The notes: a model not told the origin generated them from the sequence alone. A stretch of DNA of 64,000 nucleotides from Chloroflexi bacterium TSY (GCA_019217005.1 JAHBNG010000031.1:73085-137084); one strand, 5' to 3'; counted from the stretch's first letter, positions 26,609-36,011 are shown. Numbers and translations: made by a program.

Positions 26609-26628
26609 ATGTAATCTAGGAGGCTAAA

Positions 26629-26922
26629 ATGGACAAAATACAACAGTTTGTGCCAATTACTGAAATGCGTTTGCGCCATTCACAAGTACTAGAGCTGCTT
26701 GATAACGGTCCGGTCATTCTTGCACAGCGGTCAAAACCGACGGCAGTGTTGGTGAATGTTGATATGTGGGACAATGTCGCTGAGTATATTGACGAGTTGG
26801 AAGCGACGATTGATGCACTCATGGCAGAATTAAAGATTGCCCGCGGTGAGACAGAGACTTATATTCTGGCGGAAAATGAAATCGCAGAGTGGGCGGGCGA
26901 AGATGAAAAAATACCGACTTGA
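26629..26922 (+). CDS. Phd/YefM-family antitoxin
   Basis: A 97-residue acidic protein. Its N-terminal half has the Phd/YefM pattern (FVPITEMRLRHSQVLELL... GPVILAQRSKPTAVLVN), a DNA-binding dimer domain, and the C-terminal half is acidic and helical, suited to wrapping the toxin. AGGAGG lies 6 bp before ATG 26629. It overlaps the toxin gene by 20 bp, standard for such pairs, and is expected to autorepress the pair. It begins just outside the right end of the insertion sequence. Confidence 0.88.
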   Translation: MDKIQQFVPITEMRLRHSQVLELLDNGPVILAQRSKPTAVLVNVDMWDNVAEYIDELEATIDALMAELKIARGETETYILAENEIAEWAGEDEKIPT

Positions 26923-27193
26923 TATTGGGCTTGTTAAACGGCAGATCGATCGATTGCCTGGCCACATGAAAAGTCGCGTCAAAAAAGAAACTGCGCAGTT
27001 GGCACAGCAGCCGCGTCCGGCTCATGCGAAAGAACTGCGACTGCTACCGAACACCTATCGTATTCGTTTGGACAACCATCGTATCGTCTATCGAATTGAC
27101 GATGAGATCGTTCTTATCATCGTATTAAAGGTCGGACGCAAGCGCGGACCAGATTTCTACCAGGATATCGGGAGTGTGTCCCAAAGTGTGTAA
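26903..27193 (+). CDS. RelE/ParE-family toxin
   Basis: A 96-residue basic protein from ATG 26903, inside the antitoxin end. Family features are [43 protein letters not shown] and [17 protein letters not shown], matching RelE-type ribosome-dependent mRNA interferases with conserved Arg/Lys. The upstream in-frame ATG 26837 would overlap most of the antitoxin and is rejected. The last few residues and the TAA stop are encoded by palindromic repeat c, which has replaced or trimmed the native C-terminus. Confidence 0.88.
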   Translation: MKKYRLDIGLVKRQIDRLPGHMKSRVKKETAQLAQQPRPAHAKELRLLPNTYRIRLDNHRIVYRIDDEIVLIIVLKVGRKRGPDFYQDIGSVSQSV

Positions 27194-27247
27194 ATGCAGC
27201 GGTTCTCTGACTGAGCAGTGTTTATTTACACGTTTTGTGGTATACAC
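27174..27247. repeat. GTGT-family palindromic repeat, copy c
   Basis: GTGTGTCCCAAAGTGTGTAA and TTTACACGTTTTGTGGTATA arms around GCAGCGGTTCTCTGACTGAG. It closes the toxin gene and lies 28 bp before trpB. Confidence 0.8.
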
Positions 27248-27275
27248 TCGGATATCAAACAGCAAAGGAACTCTC

Positions 27276-28526
27276 ATGACAACAACCACCCTTGATGCTC
27301 TCCCTAAAATCAACTACCAATCCGTACCCGACGAAGATGGCCGTTTTGGCCCTTATGGCGGCAAATTTGTGCCAGAAACGTTAATGCCTGCCCTGGATGA
27401 GTTGGAAGCAGCCTATCTTCAGGCGCGTAATGACGCAGAATTTATGGAGGAACTGGCCTATCTCCAACGCACCTATATCGGGCGCCCCACACCCATTACC
27501 CATGCCAAGCGGCTGAGCGAACGTTTGGGCGGTGCACAGATCTACCTCAAACGCGAAGATCTTTCTCATACCGGTGCGCACAAGATCAACAATGCGCTTG
27601 GGCAAGCGTTGCTCATGAAGCGCAAAATGGGCAAAACACGCATTGTGGCCGAGACAGGTGCTGGTCAACATGGCGTGGCAACGGCGACGGTTGCGGCCTG
27701 GCTTGGCATTGAGTGTATTGTCTATATGGGAACGGTGGATATGGCGCGTCAGGAGCCGAATGTTTTTCGGATGAGACTTTTGGGCACGGAGGTACGCGGC
27801 GTTGAGAGCGGTAGTAAGACGCTGAAAGATGCAATCAACGAAGCGATTCGGGACTGGGTGACCAATGTCGAGACGACTCACTATCTTCTCGGCAGCGTGC
27901 TGGGACCACATCCATATCCCGCAATGGTGCGTGATTTCCAGAGCATCATCGGGTGTGAGGCAGTCTACCAAATGCGTGAGCACGAGGACGGTCCTGGTCG
28001 ACTGCCCGATGTTCTGGTGGCTTGTGTTGGCGGTGGTAGCAATGCCATTGGTCTTTTTCATTCGTTTTTGGAATTTGAAGACGTGCGCATGATCGGTGTT
28101 GAGGCAGGTGGTCACGGCATCGAAAGCGGCGAACATGCATCTCGCTTCTGCGATCCCAAGCTGGGACGTGTCGGCATCTTGCAGGGCACAATGAGCTATG
28201 TGCTCCAGGATTATGACGGTCAGATTGCGTTAACCCACAGCATCAGCGCCGGATTGGACTATGCTAGTGTTGGACCAGAACATGCATGGCTGCGCGATCT
28301 GGGTCGCGCTGAGTATACCTATTGCACCGATGAACAAACATTGGCAGGTTTGAAACTACTCTGCGAGTTAGAGGGAATTATTCCGGCGCTGGAAAGCGCA
28401 CACGCCATTGGATATGTCATGGAGCTTGCACCCCAAATGAGCAAAGATGAAATCATTTTGGTCAACTTGAGTGGGCGCGGTGACAAGGATCTTGGGACGG
28501 TGATGGATCAATTGAAATTGGGATAA
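27276..28526 (+). CDS. trpB: Tryptophan synthase beta chain
   Basis: A 416-residue PLP enzyme from ATG 27276, preceded by AAAGGAA; codons upstream translate the repeat. Motifs: [19 protein letters not shown], the PLP lysine in [40 protein letters not shown] for phosphate binding, and NLSGRGDKD near the end. This is the classical TrpB1 type that works with TrpA. It condenses indole with serine. The rest of the trp pathway (trpE, D, C, F) is not in the window. Confidence 0.96.
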   Translation: MTTTTLDALPKINYQSVPDEDGRFGPYGGKFVPETLMPALDELEAAYLQARNDAEFMEELAYLQRTYIGRPTPITHAKRLSERLGGAQIYLKREDLSHTGAHKINNALGQALLMKRKMGKTRIVAETGAGQHGVATATVAAWLGIECIVYMGTVDMARQEPNVFRMRLLGTEVRGVESGSKTLKDAINEAIRDWVTNVETTHYLLGSVLGPHPYPAMVRDFQSIIGCEAVYQMREHEDGPGRLPDVLVACVGGGSNAIGLFHSFLEFEDVRMIGVEAGGHGIESGEHASRFCDPKLGRVGILQGTMSYVLQDYDGQIALTHSISAGLDYASVGPEHAWLRDLGRAEYTYCTDEQTLAGLKLLCELEGIIPALESAHAIGYVMELAPQMSKDEIILVNLSGRGDKDLGTVMDQLKLG

Positions 28527-28794
28527 TCAGTAGAGCGAAATCGTGTCATTCTTGAACGAAGTGAAGAATCTAATGATTGCGATCTACTGATAATTGAACA
28601 CAAACAGTGAGTGACTCCCGTAAATAATTCGACATTTTTTGCGATTAAGTCCCTCTTCTCAATCGGACAGAACCGACCTTCCTGGAAGAGGGCGTGGATT
28701 GTCCCAAATACCCAACAACCCTTGCTCACTTGATCGCAAAGGTGCTAGGAAAACATCGGAAAACTTAGTTAACATAGAATCAGGGGGAAACAAG

Positions 28795-29592
28795 ATGACT
28801 GGCGAAGAGAGAATTTCAGCCGTTTTCAAAGAATTAAACCGCTCTGGCAAAGCGGCCTTTATGCCTTACCATGCAATGGGATATCCAACTCGGGCAAAAT
28901 CCCTGGAGGTCATTCAGACATTGGCGGCAGAGGGGGCGGATCTGTTCGAGATCGGCATTCCATTCAGCGACCCACTGGCTGATGGTCCAACAATTCAAGC
29001 AGCGACTTATACAGCGCTCATGCAAGGCACAACAACGACCGATTCGTTGGCAATGGTGCGCGAATTGCGTGAACGAGGTGTTGAGCAGCCTTTCTGCGCA
29101 ATGGTCTACTACAATCCGATCTATGCATACGGCATTGAGCGCTTTGTTCAAGATGGGATGGAAGCAGGGATCGATGGCCTGATTGTTCCTGATTTACCCC
29201 CAGAAGAGGCGGAGGAGATTGAGACTGCCTGTCGCAAGGCAGGTCTGGCCACAAGCTATTTAGTGGCTCCGACTAGCACAGACGAGCGTATCAAACTGGT
29301 CACTGATCACTGCTCAGGCTTTGTGTACATCGTCAGCGTTGTAGGGATTACAGGTGCACGGCGCGAAGTGCCACCAACTCTGACAGGCTTTGTTGAACGC
29401 GTCCGTCGTCATACGGATCTACCACTTGCCGTTGGATTTGGCATTGGGACGGGTGAGCAGGCCGCAACGGTGGCCGAAATTGCCGAAGGTGTCATCGTCG
29501 GTTCCGCGTTGGTCAAAGCTGCGGGGGAAGAAGGGCTAGAACCTGTACGTGCTTTGGGGGCAGAATTGGCGGCTGGAGCGCACAAGGGGTAG
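28795..29592 (+). CDS. trpA: Tryptophan synthase alpha chain
   Basis: A 265-residue TIM-barrel protein from ATG 28795, preceded by AGGGGG. Conserved segments are [19 protein letters not shown] (catalytic Glu/Asp region), [32 protein letters not shown] and [11 protein letters not shown]. It cleaves indole-3-glycerol phosphate and passes indole to TrpB. The 268-bp gap to trpB is unusually long for a trpBA pair and holds an imperfect hairpin near 28549-28570 but no gene. Confidence 0.95.
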   Translation: MTGEERISAVFKELNRSGKAAFMPYHAMGYPTRAKSLEVIQTLAAEGADLFEIGIPFSDPLADGPTIQAATYTALMQGTTTTDSLAMVRELRERGVEQPFCAMVYYNPIYAYGIERFVQDGMEAGIDGLIVPDLPPEEAEEIETACRKAGLATSYLVAPTSTDERIKLVTDHCSGFVYIVSVVGITGARREVPPTLTGFVERVRRHTDLPLAVGFGIGTGEQAATVAEIAEGVIVGSALVKAAGEEGLEPVRALGAELAAGAHKG

Positions 29593-29836
29593 CAATTTCA
29601 TCACCACAATCTCTAGGTGGTATACCATACCGAATCAACCAGCTGTCTAATCAAGCAACTGAAAACCACACAATTCCTCGATAGACCACATCCTCTGATT
29701 AATGTAGTTTCGTTGTTCCACAGCAAGAGCCAAATGGTCCGCGTCGTTCATGCTTGTGTGCCCGACTTCGCGCGCAGCAATTGCACGAAAACCTCGTTCT
29801 AGCAGAGCATGCAGCTATATCTTCGTCTATGTATTG

Positions 29837-29915
29837 GGTGGTATAGCACAAATTGTGTAAATTGCCGATCTCAGTCAGAGAGAAATCGAATTTATACACG
29901 ATTTGGCATACCACC
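29837..29915. repeat. GTGT-family palindromic repeat, copy d
   Basis: GGTGGTATAGCACAAATTGT and ATACACGATTTGGCATACCACC arms, same subtype as copy b. It lies in the 574-bp gap 29593-30166, which otherwise holds only copy e and no gene. Confidence 0.8.
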
Positions 29916-30064
29916 ATATATTGTCGGATGATCTATTTTTCGGAGCAGCCATATTGATATGATGAGCTGGAGAGACCAAGTTCCCCAAATCTACCACTAT
30001 AGTAGTGACGGCTTCAGTAATCGATTACTTTCCGTACTTTTGGTAAGAGTCAATTGATTGGGGA

Positions 30065-30138
30065 GTGTATCCCAAAGTGTGTAAGTGCAGCGGTTCTCTG
30101 ACTGAGCAGCGTTCATTTACACATTTTGTAGTACACAC
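30065..30138. repeat. GTGT-family palindromic repeat, copy e
   Basis: Nearly identical to copy c, including the GCAGCGGTTCTCTGACTGAG loop. It ends 28 bp before the sigma-factor fusion gene, the same spacing copy c has before trpB. Confidence 0.8.
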
Positions 30139-30166
30139 TCATTGATAGAGATAGAAGAGATATGTA

Positions 30167-31750
30167 ATGTCAGAGGGGAAACAAACAGACGCAGAACTGG
30201 TCAGCGCAACGAAACTGGGTGATAAGCGTGCGTTTGGCGAACTGATTGAACGCCATCAAGCGATGGCGCTTCGGACTGCTCTGTTCAAGACTGGGAACGA
30301 AAGCGTTGCTGAGGACTTGGTCCAAGAGGCTTTGCTTCAAGCCTATCTTTCGTTAAAGAATTTGCGCAATGAGAACCACTTCAAGAGCTGGTTTCGTGGC
30401 ATTGTGCTCAATGTCTGCCGAAGTTTTCTGCGGGCGAAAAAGTTTCGTCCTCAGTCGCTTGATGCCATACTGGATGAAATCGAATCAGCCTCATCTGAAT
30501 TCTGTTCCGTAGAGCCAGGACCAGATGAAATTATCCTTGATCGCGAGTCGAGTGCCCAACTTCTGACCCACATCGATTCGTTATCCACGGAGAATCGACT
30601 CGTCACTCTGCTCTATTACTACGGACAACTGAGCGTTCAAGAAATTGCGCAACACCAAAATATGACGATTTCGGCCGTCAAAAATCGGCTCTATAAGTCG
30701 CGACAGCGGCTGCGAGAACAGCTGACACAGGTGAGTCAAGAACAGATTAAACGAGAGAGCGAACAAACAGATGAACCGACAATTGAAAGGACAAACAACA
30801 TGATCAAGGTATCCGATGTCCACATTATACGGACGGAAGCAACCGAAAATTATATTGTTTTTCTACTCGAACAAACAAAGCAGCGGGCGGTACCCATTTG
30901 GGTCGGAGGAAGCGAAGGTGTCCAAATCCGTATGCAGCTCACTGGAGCGACGCCCCATAGACCAAAGACATATCATTTTGTAGCAAATATTTTGCAGACA
31001 CTGGACGCCACGCTCGAGGAAGTGCGGATAGAGAGTTTGACCGGGGCCACTTTTTATGCCATTGCCAAACTAAAAGGACAAAACGGTGTCCATGAGTTAG
31101 ATGTGCGGCCGAGCGATGCAATCACACTTGCCTTGTATACCGGCAGGCCGATCTTCATAGCGGATGATGTGATGGGACAAGCCGGCAAAGCACTACCCGA
31201 GACCTTTGATCCAACCGCTTGGCAGTCTAAAGAAGCCGAGCGCGTGGCGAATTTGGAAGAGATGTATGGACTCGTGCAAGAGTGGGAACAAGAATGGGAA
31301 GAACAAGCCAAGGAAGGAATGAATCGCTTTACAATACACGCGCGTCAAGCATTTGACCTGGCGAAGTCGGAAGCGAAGCGTCTACGACACAACTACCTTG
31401 GTACAGAACATCTCTTGCTGGGATTGGCTCAAGATACGGAAGGTGTAGCGGCCAAAGCGTTGCAAGAATCTGGTGTTAGCGCCAAAGAAGTGACCGAGGC
31501 TGTAGAAAAGACAATTGCACAAGGGCTGGAAGATGAATCCGTTGAACCCACCGTCGCACCAAGGGTCAAACATGTCATTGCCCTGGCGGCCGAAGAGAGA
31601 CGAGTCATGGGACATCGCTACATCGGTACAGAGCACCTGTTGCTTGGGTTAATGCAAGAAGGCAAAGGCGCTGGTGTACAGGTTCTAATTTCTCTCAACC
31701 TCAATCTCAACCGAGTGCGTTCACGTATTCTAGAAGTTTTTGGTGGTTGA
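30167..31750 (+). CDS. Sigma-70 (ECF-like) factor fused to bifunctional-nuclease (DUF151) domain and two Clp-N repeats
   Basis: A 527-residue protein with an unusual domain order. Residues ~20-92 are sigma region 2 (AEDLVQEALLQAYLSLKNLR then SWFRGIVLNVCRSFLRAKK); ~130-185 are sigma region 4 with the helix-turn-helix YYGQLSVQEIAQHQNMTIS. Residues ~212-345 form a BFN/DUF151 domain (PIWVGGSEGVQIRM, ELDVRPSDAITLAL). Residues ~386-450 and ~462-526 are two Clp N-terminal repeats, each with a G-T-E-H-L-L-L-G-L core. An internal ATG at 30801, with GAAAGGA upstream, could start a separate BFN-ClpN product. A convergent gene for a Clp-N-tagged M50 protease follows 76 bp away. Promoter recognition and proteolytic control are inferred. 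Confidence 0.88.
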   Translation: MSEGKQTDAELVSATKLGDKRAFGELIERHQAMALRTALFKTGNESVAEDLVQEALLQAYLSLKNLRNENHFKSWFRGIVLNVCRSFLRAKKFRPQSLDAILDEIESASSEFCSVEPGPDEIILDRESSAQLLTHIDSLSTENRLVTLLYYYGQLSVQEIAQHQNMTISAVKNRLYKSRQRLREQLTQVSQEQIKRESEQTDEPTIERTNNMIKVSDVHIIRTEATENYIVFLLEQTKQRAVPIWVGGSEGVQIRMQLTGATPHRPKTYHFVANILQTLDATLEEVRIESLTGATFYAIAKLKGQNGVHELDVRPSDAITLALYTGRPIFIADDVMGQAGKALPETFDPTAWQSKEAERVANLEEMYGLVQEWEQEWEEQAKEGMNRFTIHARQAFDLAKSEAKRLRHNYLGTEHLLLGLAQDTEGVAAKALQESGVSAKEVTEAVEKTIAQGLEDESVEPTVAPRVKHVIALAAEERRVMGHRYIGTEHLLLGLMQEGKGAGVQVLISLNLNLNRVRSRILEVFGG

Positions 31751-31770
31751 CTGGAACGAAGCGAGGGGAA

Positions 31771-31796
31771 GTGGCAAGTTACGCATCACTTGTCAC
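31771..31796. terminator. Hairpin between convergent genes
   Basis: GTGGCAAGT pairs with ACTTGTCAC (9 bp, one G-T) around an 8-nt loop, in the 76-bp gap between the convergent sigma-fusion and M50 protease genes. No strong T-run is present, so termination is only likely. Confidence 0.4.
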
Positions 31797-31826
31797 CCAT
31801 CTCTCTGCTGGGTGCATTGATATCCC

Positions 31827-33083
31827 TTATCTCAAAAGCTCCCAAAAGCGAAATTGCGCAAATCCATAACCAGCTAAACCTGGGTCTACTTGAAATAGTT
31901 CCAATGTGCGAACAATACTATCCCAAAACACAACCCGGATTGGTGAATCGATGAAAAAGAGAAAGAAGATCAAGAAGAAGGTCAGTCCACCCAAAGATTG
32001 GAGCGTATTGCGCACATTATCCGGCATAAATGGGGCTAAAATATTAAACCCATCCAATCCGGGAATAGGAATCAGGTTGATAATGATGGCAGTAATTTGG
32101 AGCAGAATCAGTAGAGCCACACCGCTCCAAAATTCAAGGTGCTGGAATTGTTCGGGCTGCGAGAGACCAATAAAGAAGGGAATCGATAGCAACAAGCAGA
32201 AGATGAGATTGGCGAGTGGTCCCGCAGCAGAGACAAAGCTCATCATGCGTTCGCTGCGGATTGCACTACGGTCTATGTAAACAGCGCCGCCCGGTAAACC
32301 GATTCCTCCCATAATGAGGAAAAGCAAGGGCATGGCGATACTCAACAAGCCATGGGTATATTTCAACGGGTTGAGGGTCAAATAGCCCTTATCAACTACG
32401 CTGTGATCTCCTGCATAGTAAGCAACCGCAGCATGACCAAATTCGTGCAGCGCTAAGGAGATCACCCAACCGCCCGTGACAAAGATAAAGACAGCAAAGG
32501 GGCTGGCAAACGTAGGTGAATAGCTGGCGTAACCAGCTAACGCAGTCAACAAAACAATTGCGATAAAGACCGGACTGATGGAGAAAGGGTTCCGTGTGAC
32601 AATACCTCCTGAACTCGAACCGGAACGCTCTCTGCTTTCACCAGCATATTCACGTACAGCTTGTACATGGACATTGTATTGGGACAAGAGTTGTTGAGCA
32701 TATCCTTTTGTCTGATTCAAAATCCCCACGAGAAGATGTCGCGTTGTAACACCGAAGACCTGGTCTCCTGCCGCCTCGATTAACGCCTCGTCAACCACTG
32801 CCCGCGCCGAACTGGCCATGTATGACCAAGCCTCTTCGTCCTCTGACGATTTGGGGCCACTCATCCACTCGGGACTGTCTTGGCCCAGTTGATTTTGAAA
32901 CTCCTTTAGATTTACCCCTATTTTCGCCAATACCTGCCGGGCATCACAGCGTTTTAGCTCCAGCATTGCATAGAGAAAGTGCTCGGGTACGACTTGGCGA
33001 CTCTCATCTGATTCATGTAGCTTGCGGGCGCGTGTGACAATATGGAGGGCTTCTGCCGTGAAACGTGCATAGATATCGGGCAT
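31827..33083 (-). CDS. Clp-N repeat protein fused to site-2 (M50) membrane metalloprotease
   Basis: A 418-residue protein. Residues 1-~148 are two cytoplasmic Clp N-terminal repeats (EALHIVTRARKL...VPEHFLYAML, then VVDEALIEAA...TTRHLLVGIL). After a Ser/Gly linker, residues ~168-385 form a six-segment membrane region with the metalloprotease motif HEFGH (213-217) and the second metal motif NLIPIPGLDG (336-345). This is a site-2 protease of the rhomboid-unrelated M50B class, lacking a PDZ domain. It probably cleaves within the membrane. The Clp-N domain shared with the facing sigma-fusion gene suggests a functional link, which is inference. GAGG lies before the start. Confidence 0.9.
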   Translation of the reverse strand: MPDIYARFTAEALHIVTRARKLHESDESRQVVPEHFLYAMLELKRCDARQVLAKIGVNLKEFQNQLGQDSPEWMSGPKSSEDEEAWSYMASSARAVVDEALIEAAGDQVFGVTTRHLLVGILNQTKGYAQQLLSQYNVHVQAVREYAGESRERSGSSSGGIVTRNPFSISPVFIAIVLLTALAGYASYSPTFASPFAVFIFVTGGWVISLALHEFGHAAVAYYAGDHSVVDKGYLTLNPLKYTHGLLSIAMPLLFLIMGGIGLPGGAVYIDRSAIRSERMMSFVSAAGPLANLIFCLLLSIPFFIGLSQPEQFQHLEFWSGVALLILLQITAIIINLIPIPGLDGFNILAPFMPDNVRNTLQSLGGLTFFLIFFLFFIDSPIRVVFWDSIVRTLELFQVDPGLAGYGFAQFRFWELLR

Positions 33084-33288
33084 TCTGGAACCTCAGCTTC
33101 TATATGGATTTTGCAAATAAAAAGGTTTTCAAATTAGAAAGATCAATTCTTCCGATTTTACCACTATAATCGTTATGGTGTCATTTATCGATTGCATTTG
33201 GGTTCATGTAACCACAAGATGCACCCCATTTCTGGGAATCAGCGGGAGAATCTCACCCTGAAAATCAGGAAGTTGTGCTCTTTGATCA

Positions 33289-33316
33289 TTGACATTTGGC
33301 CGCATTATGTTACTAT
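33289..33316 (+). promoter_or_regulatory. Putative promoter of the sugar ABC operon
   Basis: TTGACA (33289-33294), 16-bp spacer, TACTAT (33311-33316), about 95 bp before the binding-protein start. The rest of the 325-bp divergent gap shows no gene. Confidence 0.45.
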
Positions 33317-33408
33317 TCCTCAAGAACACTCCTCTTCCCCCATTGATCCATCGTCTACTACAAATGTAAATCGTTGTCTGGTTTTGTCGAATAAAGGAGA
33401 AACAGCTC

Positions 33409-34791
33409 ATGAAGATGGAAAAGAACGCTCCAAGTGGTCGACAACTGTCGCGTCGAACCTTCTTGCAAGTTGCCGCAACGACTGCGGGTCTCATGGCAAC
33501 GGCCGCTTGTGCGCCAGCCGCTTCCACGGGAGGTGAAGCAGCCGATAGTGGGGCCACGCAAGAGGCAGTTGAATTGCGTTTGGCCTATTGGGGCTTCGAA
33601 GTGGAGAAGCAAGGGGCGATGCAAGACAAGTTTATGGAAACTTATCCCAATATCAAGCTCAAAGAAGAAATCACTGGATGGGGCACTTACTGGCAAAAGA
33701 TGCTGACCTCCACTGCGGCGGGCGAATCGCCCGACATCATGTATCACTCGCCCTATTACCATGTGCAGTTTGCCTCGAACAGCGTAACGATTCCACTGGA
33801 TCCCTTCATCGAACGCGACGGCATTGACCTCTCTGAATTCTACGAAGGGGCCATCACCTCCGGACGCTGGGCGCCGGGTCAGGTACGCACCGGAACAGGT
33901 GATCTGCATGCCTTTCCGACAGTCTGGCACACGGGAACTATGTGGTTCTATAACAAAAATCAATTCGCCGACAAAGGCATTGCGGAACCGGATGAAACCT
34001 GGACCTGGGATACAATTGTCGAAGTGGGCAAAGAGTTTACTGTCATCAATGATGATGGCTCCGCCGAGTCCTATGGAATGGACACCCCTGTGGATGGTAA
34101 TGGGCGCATGAATTTCTGGATCTTCCAGGCGGGCGGCGTTTTTTACGATGAGGAATATACTCATTGTCTCATCAAAGAGCCAGAAGCCATGGAGGCGTTC
34201 CAGTGGATGGTGGATTTGGTCAATGACCATCAGGTAGCCCTACCGCCAGAGCCAGACCAGCAGTTCAATCCTTTTGAAACCGGACGTGTCGCCTTCGCTG
34301 TACAGGGCGACTGGAAGATTCCGGCCTTTGCAGAGGTTGAAGATTTTGAGTGGGACGTCTTCACACCCCCGTCGCATTCGCAGACAGGACTGAACACAAT
34401 CGACGCCTATCAAAACGGCATAGCCATCACCAGTTCAACAGAAAACAAGGATGCTGCCTGGGAGTATATTAAATGGATAACGGCTGGCGAGGGTGCCGTC
34501 ATGTTCGCACAAAACATCTTCCCCTTCCCGGCACATATCCCAACTGCAGAAAATCTCATCTACGTTCAGACCCGTGAGGAACCGCCTACTCAGCTGTGGC
34601 TCCTCAACGACCTTTTGAAGGCAGCAAAGCCAGTCTTCTTAGGTCCTGCCGAGGGGGAAATTGCTGGGATTGCTGTAGAAGAACAGCAGGCAGCCATGTT
34701 GCAAGTAAAGACGGTCGAAGATGCCACCAACGACCTCGAATCGCGCGTGAACGCTGTATTGGAGCGGGCGCGGGAAGAGTTAATTGGGTAG
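33409..34791 (+). CDS. Sugar ABC transporter substrate-binding lipoprotein
   Basis: A 460-residue family 1 extracellular solute-binding protein. The N-terminus has a twin-arginine signal (SRRTFLQVAA) ending in a lipobox ATAAC, so it is exported by Tat and lipid-anchored outside the membrane. The mature part has the usual start VELRLAYWGFEVEKQGAM and segments such as PDIMYHSPYYH and VAFAVQGDW. AAAGGAGA lies 9 bp before ATG. Two permease genes follow; no ATPase gene is present, so a shared MsmK/UgpC-type ATPase elsewhere is likely. The substrate is a sugar or oligosaccharide by family; exact ligand unknown. Confidence 0.9.
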   Translation: MKMEKNAPSGRQLSRRTFLQVAATTAGLMATAACAPAASTGGEAADSGATQEAVELRLAYWGFEVEKQGAMQDKFMETYPNIKLKEEITGWGTYWQKMLTSTAAGESPDIMYHSPYYHVQFASNSVTIPLDPFIERDGIDLSEFYEGAITSGRWAPGQVRTGTGDLHAFPTVWHTGTMWFYNKNQFADKGIAEPDETWTWDTIVEVGKEFTVINDDGSAESYGMDTPVDGNGRMNFWIFQAGGVFYDEEYTHCLIKEPEAMEAFQWMVDLVNDHQVALPPEPDQQFNPFETGRVAFAVQGDWKIPAFAEVEDFEWDVFTPPSHSQTGLNTIDAYQNGIAITSSTENKDAAWEYIKWITAGEGAVMFAQNIFPFPAHIPTAENLIYVQTREEPPTQLWLLNDLLKAAKPVFLGPAEGEIAGIAVEEQQAAMLQVKTVEDATNDLESRVNAVLERAREELIG

Positions 34792-34817
34792 TTCACTGGA
34801 TTCCGATTAGGGTCGAG

Positions 34818-34883
34818 ACCTTCCGGGAAGAGGTCAAGAATAGTAGTGTTTTCGAATCTTTTTCTGACCTCTTCCCGGAAGGT
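34818..34883. repeat. 19-bp perfect inverted repeat downstream of the binding-protein gene
   Basis: ACCTTCCGGGAAGAGGTCA and TGACCTCTTCCCGGAAGGT with a 28-nt loop ending in TTTTTCTG. It lies between the binding-protein and permease genes, a usual place for an mRNA-stabilising or attenuating hairpin. Related single arms are seen near 6345 and 28677. Confidence 0.75.
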
Positions 34884-35081
34884 TGGTGCTGTCCAACTAC
34901 TTCTCGTTGTGAAGAAACGCGTTGTGGCAAAAGACACACAGGGGTGAGGACTCAAGTCCATCACGTGTCTGAAGCCCGGACGTCCACCTTCGTGGACTGG
35001 TCTAAACGGACATGATATTGTCTGCGAAGGTAGACAGTCAGCATCGCTTCGAGAAGTTCGTAAGCAGGGAGAAAGACCGAT

Positions 35082-36011
35082 ATGAGTGCGGCAACAACAC
35101 CCGTACGTAGTGGATTTCGTGAATTTTTGGGAAGCAATCGGGTGCGGGAAGCCATTGAAGCCTACATTCTGATCCTACCCACGATCTTGGGGCTGGTCAT
35201 CTTTACAGCTGGGCCAGTGCTGGCATCGCTCTATTTTAGCTTTACCCGTTGGAATCTGCTGAGCAGCCCGAAATGGCAGGGGCTGGACAACTACATCGAG
35301 CTATTTACCAACGATCCGATCTTTTGGGTGACGATCAGAAATACGGCTCTCTATGTGTTGGGTACTGTTCCGACTGGTACGGTACTCGCCCTGCTGTTGG
35401 CCATTGCTCTCAACCAAAAGATTCGCATGTTGGCGGTCTTTCGCACCATCTACTTTTTGCCCGTTGTCTCGTCGGTGGTGGCAATCTCCGTACTCTGGCT
35501 TTGGCTCTACCAGGCCGATTTTGGCTTAATCAACCAGTTCTTGCGCTTTCTAGGATTTCGGGGTGTACGCTGGTTGAGCAGTACAACCTGGGCCATGCCT
35601 GCCATTATCATCATGAGCATCTGGCATGGCTTGGGCTACAATATTGTGATCTTCATTGCAGGATTGCAGAGCATCCCTCAAGACTATTACGAAGCGGCTA
35701 CGGTAGATGGTGCAACAGCCTGGTACAAATTCCGCAAAATTACGATTCCGTTGATCTCACCTGTCACCTTCTTTGTCATCACCTTGTCCATTATTAACTC
35801 CTTCCAAGTTTTCGCCCAGGCCTATGTCATGACGCAGGGTGGACCAGTCAATGCGACCAAGACCATTGTCTACTACCTGTATCAGCAGGGATTTATGCAT
35901 TTCCACATGGGCTATGCTTCAGCACTCGCCTATGTGTTATTCGTCATCATAGTGATGTTGACTCTATTTCAGTTCTGGTTCCAGCGACGTTGGGTTCATT
36001 ATGAAATCTAA
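35082..36011 (+). CDS. Sugar ABC transporter permease, MalF/UgpA type
   Basis: A 309-residue inner-membrane protein with six hydrophobic segments. The EAA coupling loop is YEAATVDGATAWYKFRKITIPLISP (~residues 206-230, here described by its EAA...G core), which contacts the ATPase. The N-terminal cytoplasmic stretch and LYFSFTRWNLL are typical of the MalF-like group. It lies downstream of the binding-protein gene, separated by the 19-bp hairpin, and before the second permease. Confidence 0.92.
   Translation: MSAATTPVRSGFREFLGSNRVREAIEAYILILPTILGLVIFTAGPVLASLYFSFTRWNLLSSPKWQGLDNYIELFTNDPIFWVTIRNTALYVLGTVPTGTVLALLLAIALNQKIRMLAVFRTIYFLPVVSSVVAISVLWLWLYQADFGLINQFLRFLGFRGVRWLSSTTWAMPAIIIMSIWHGLGYNIVIFIAGLQSIPQDYYEAATVDGATAWYKFRKITIPLISPVTFFVITLSIINSFQVFAQAYVMTQGGPVNATKTIVYYLYQQGFMHFHMGYASALAYVLFVIIVMLTLFQFWFQRRWVHYEI

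Noticed and set aside
33358..34230. 290-residue antisense ORF in the sugar-binding protein gene
   Set aside because: The opposite strand encodes a complete Tat/lipoprotein binding protein with a good ribosome site.
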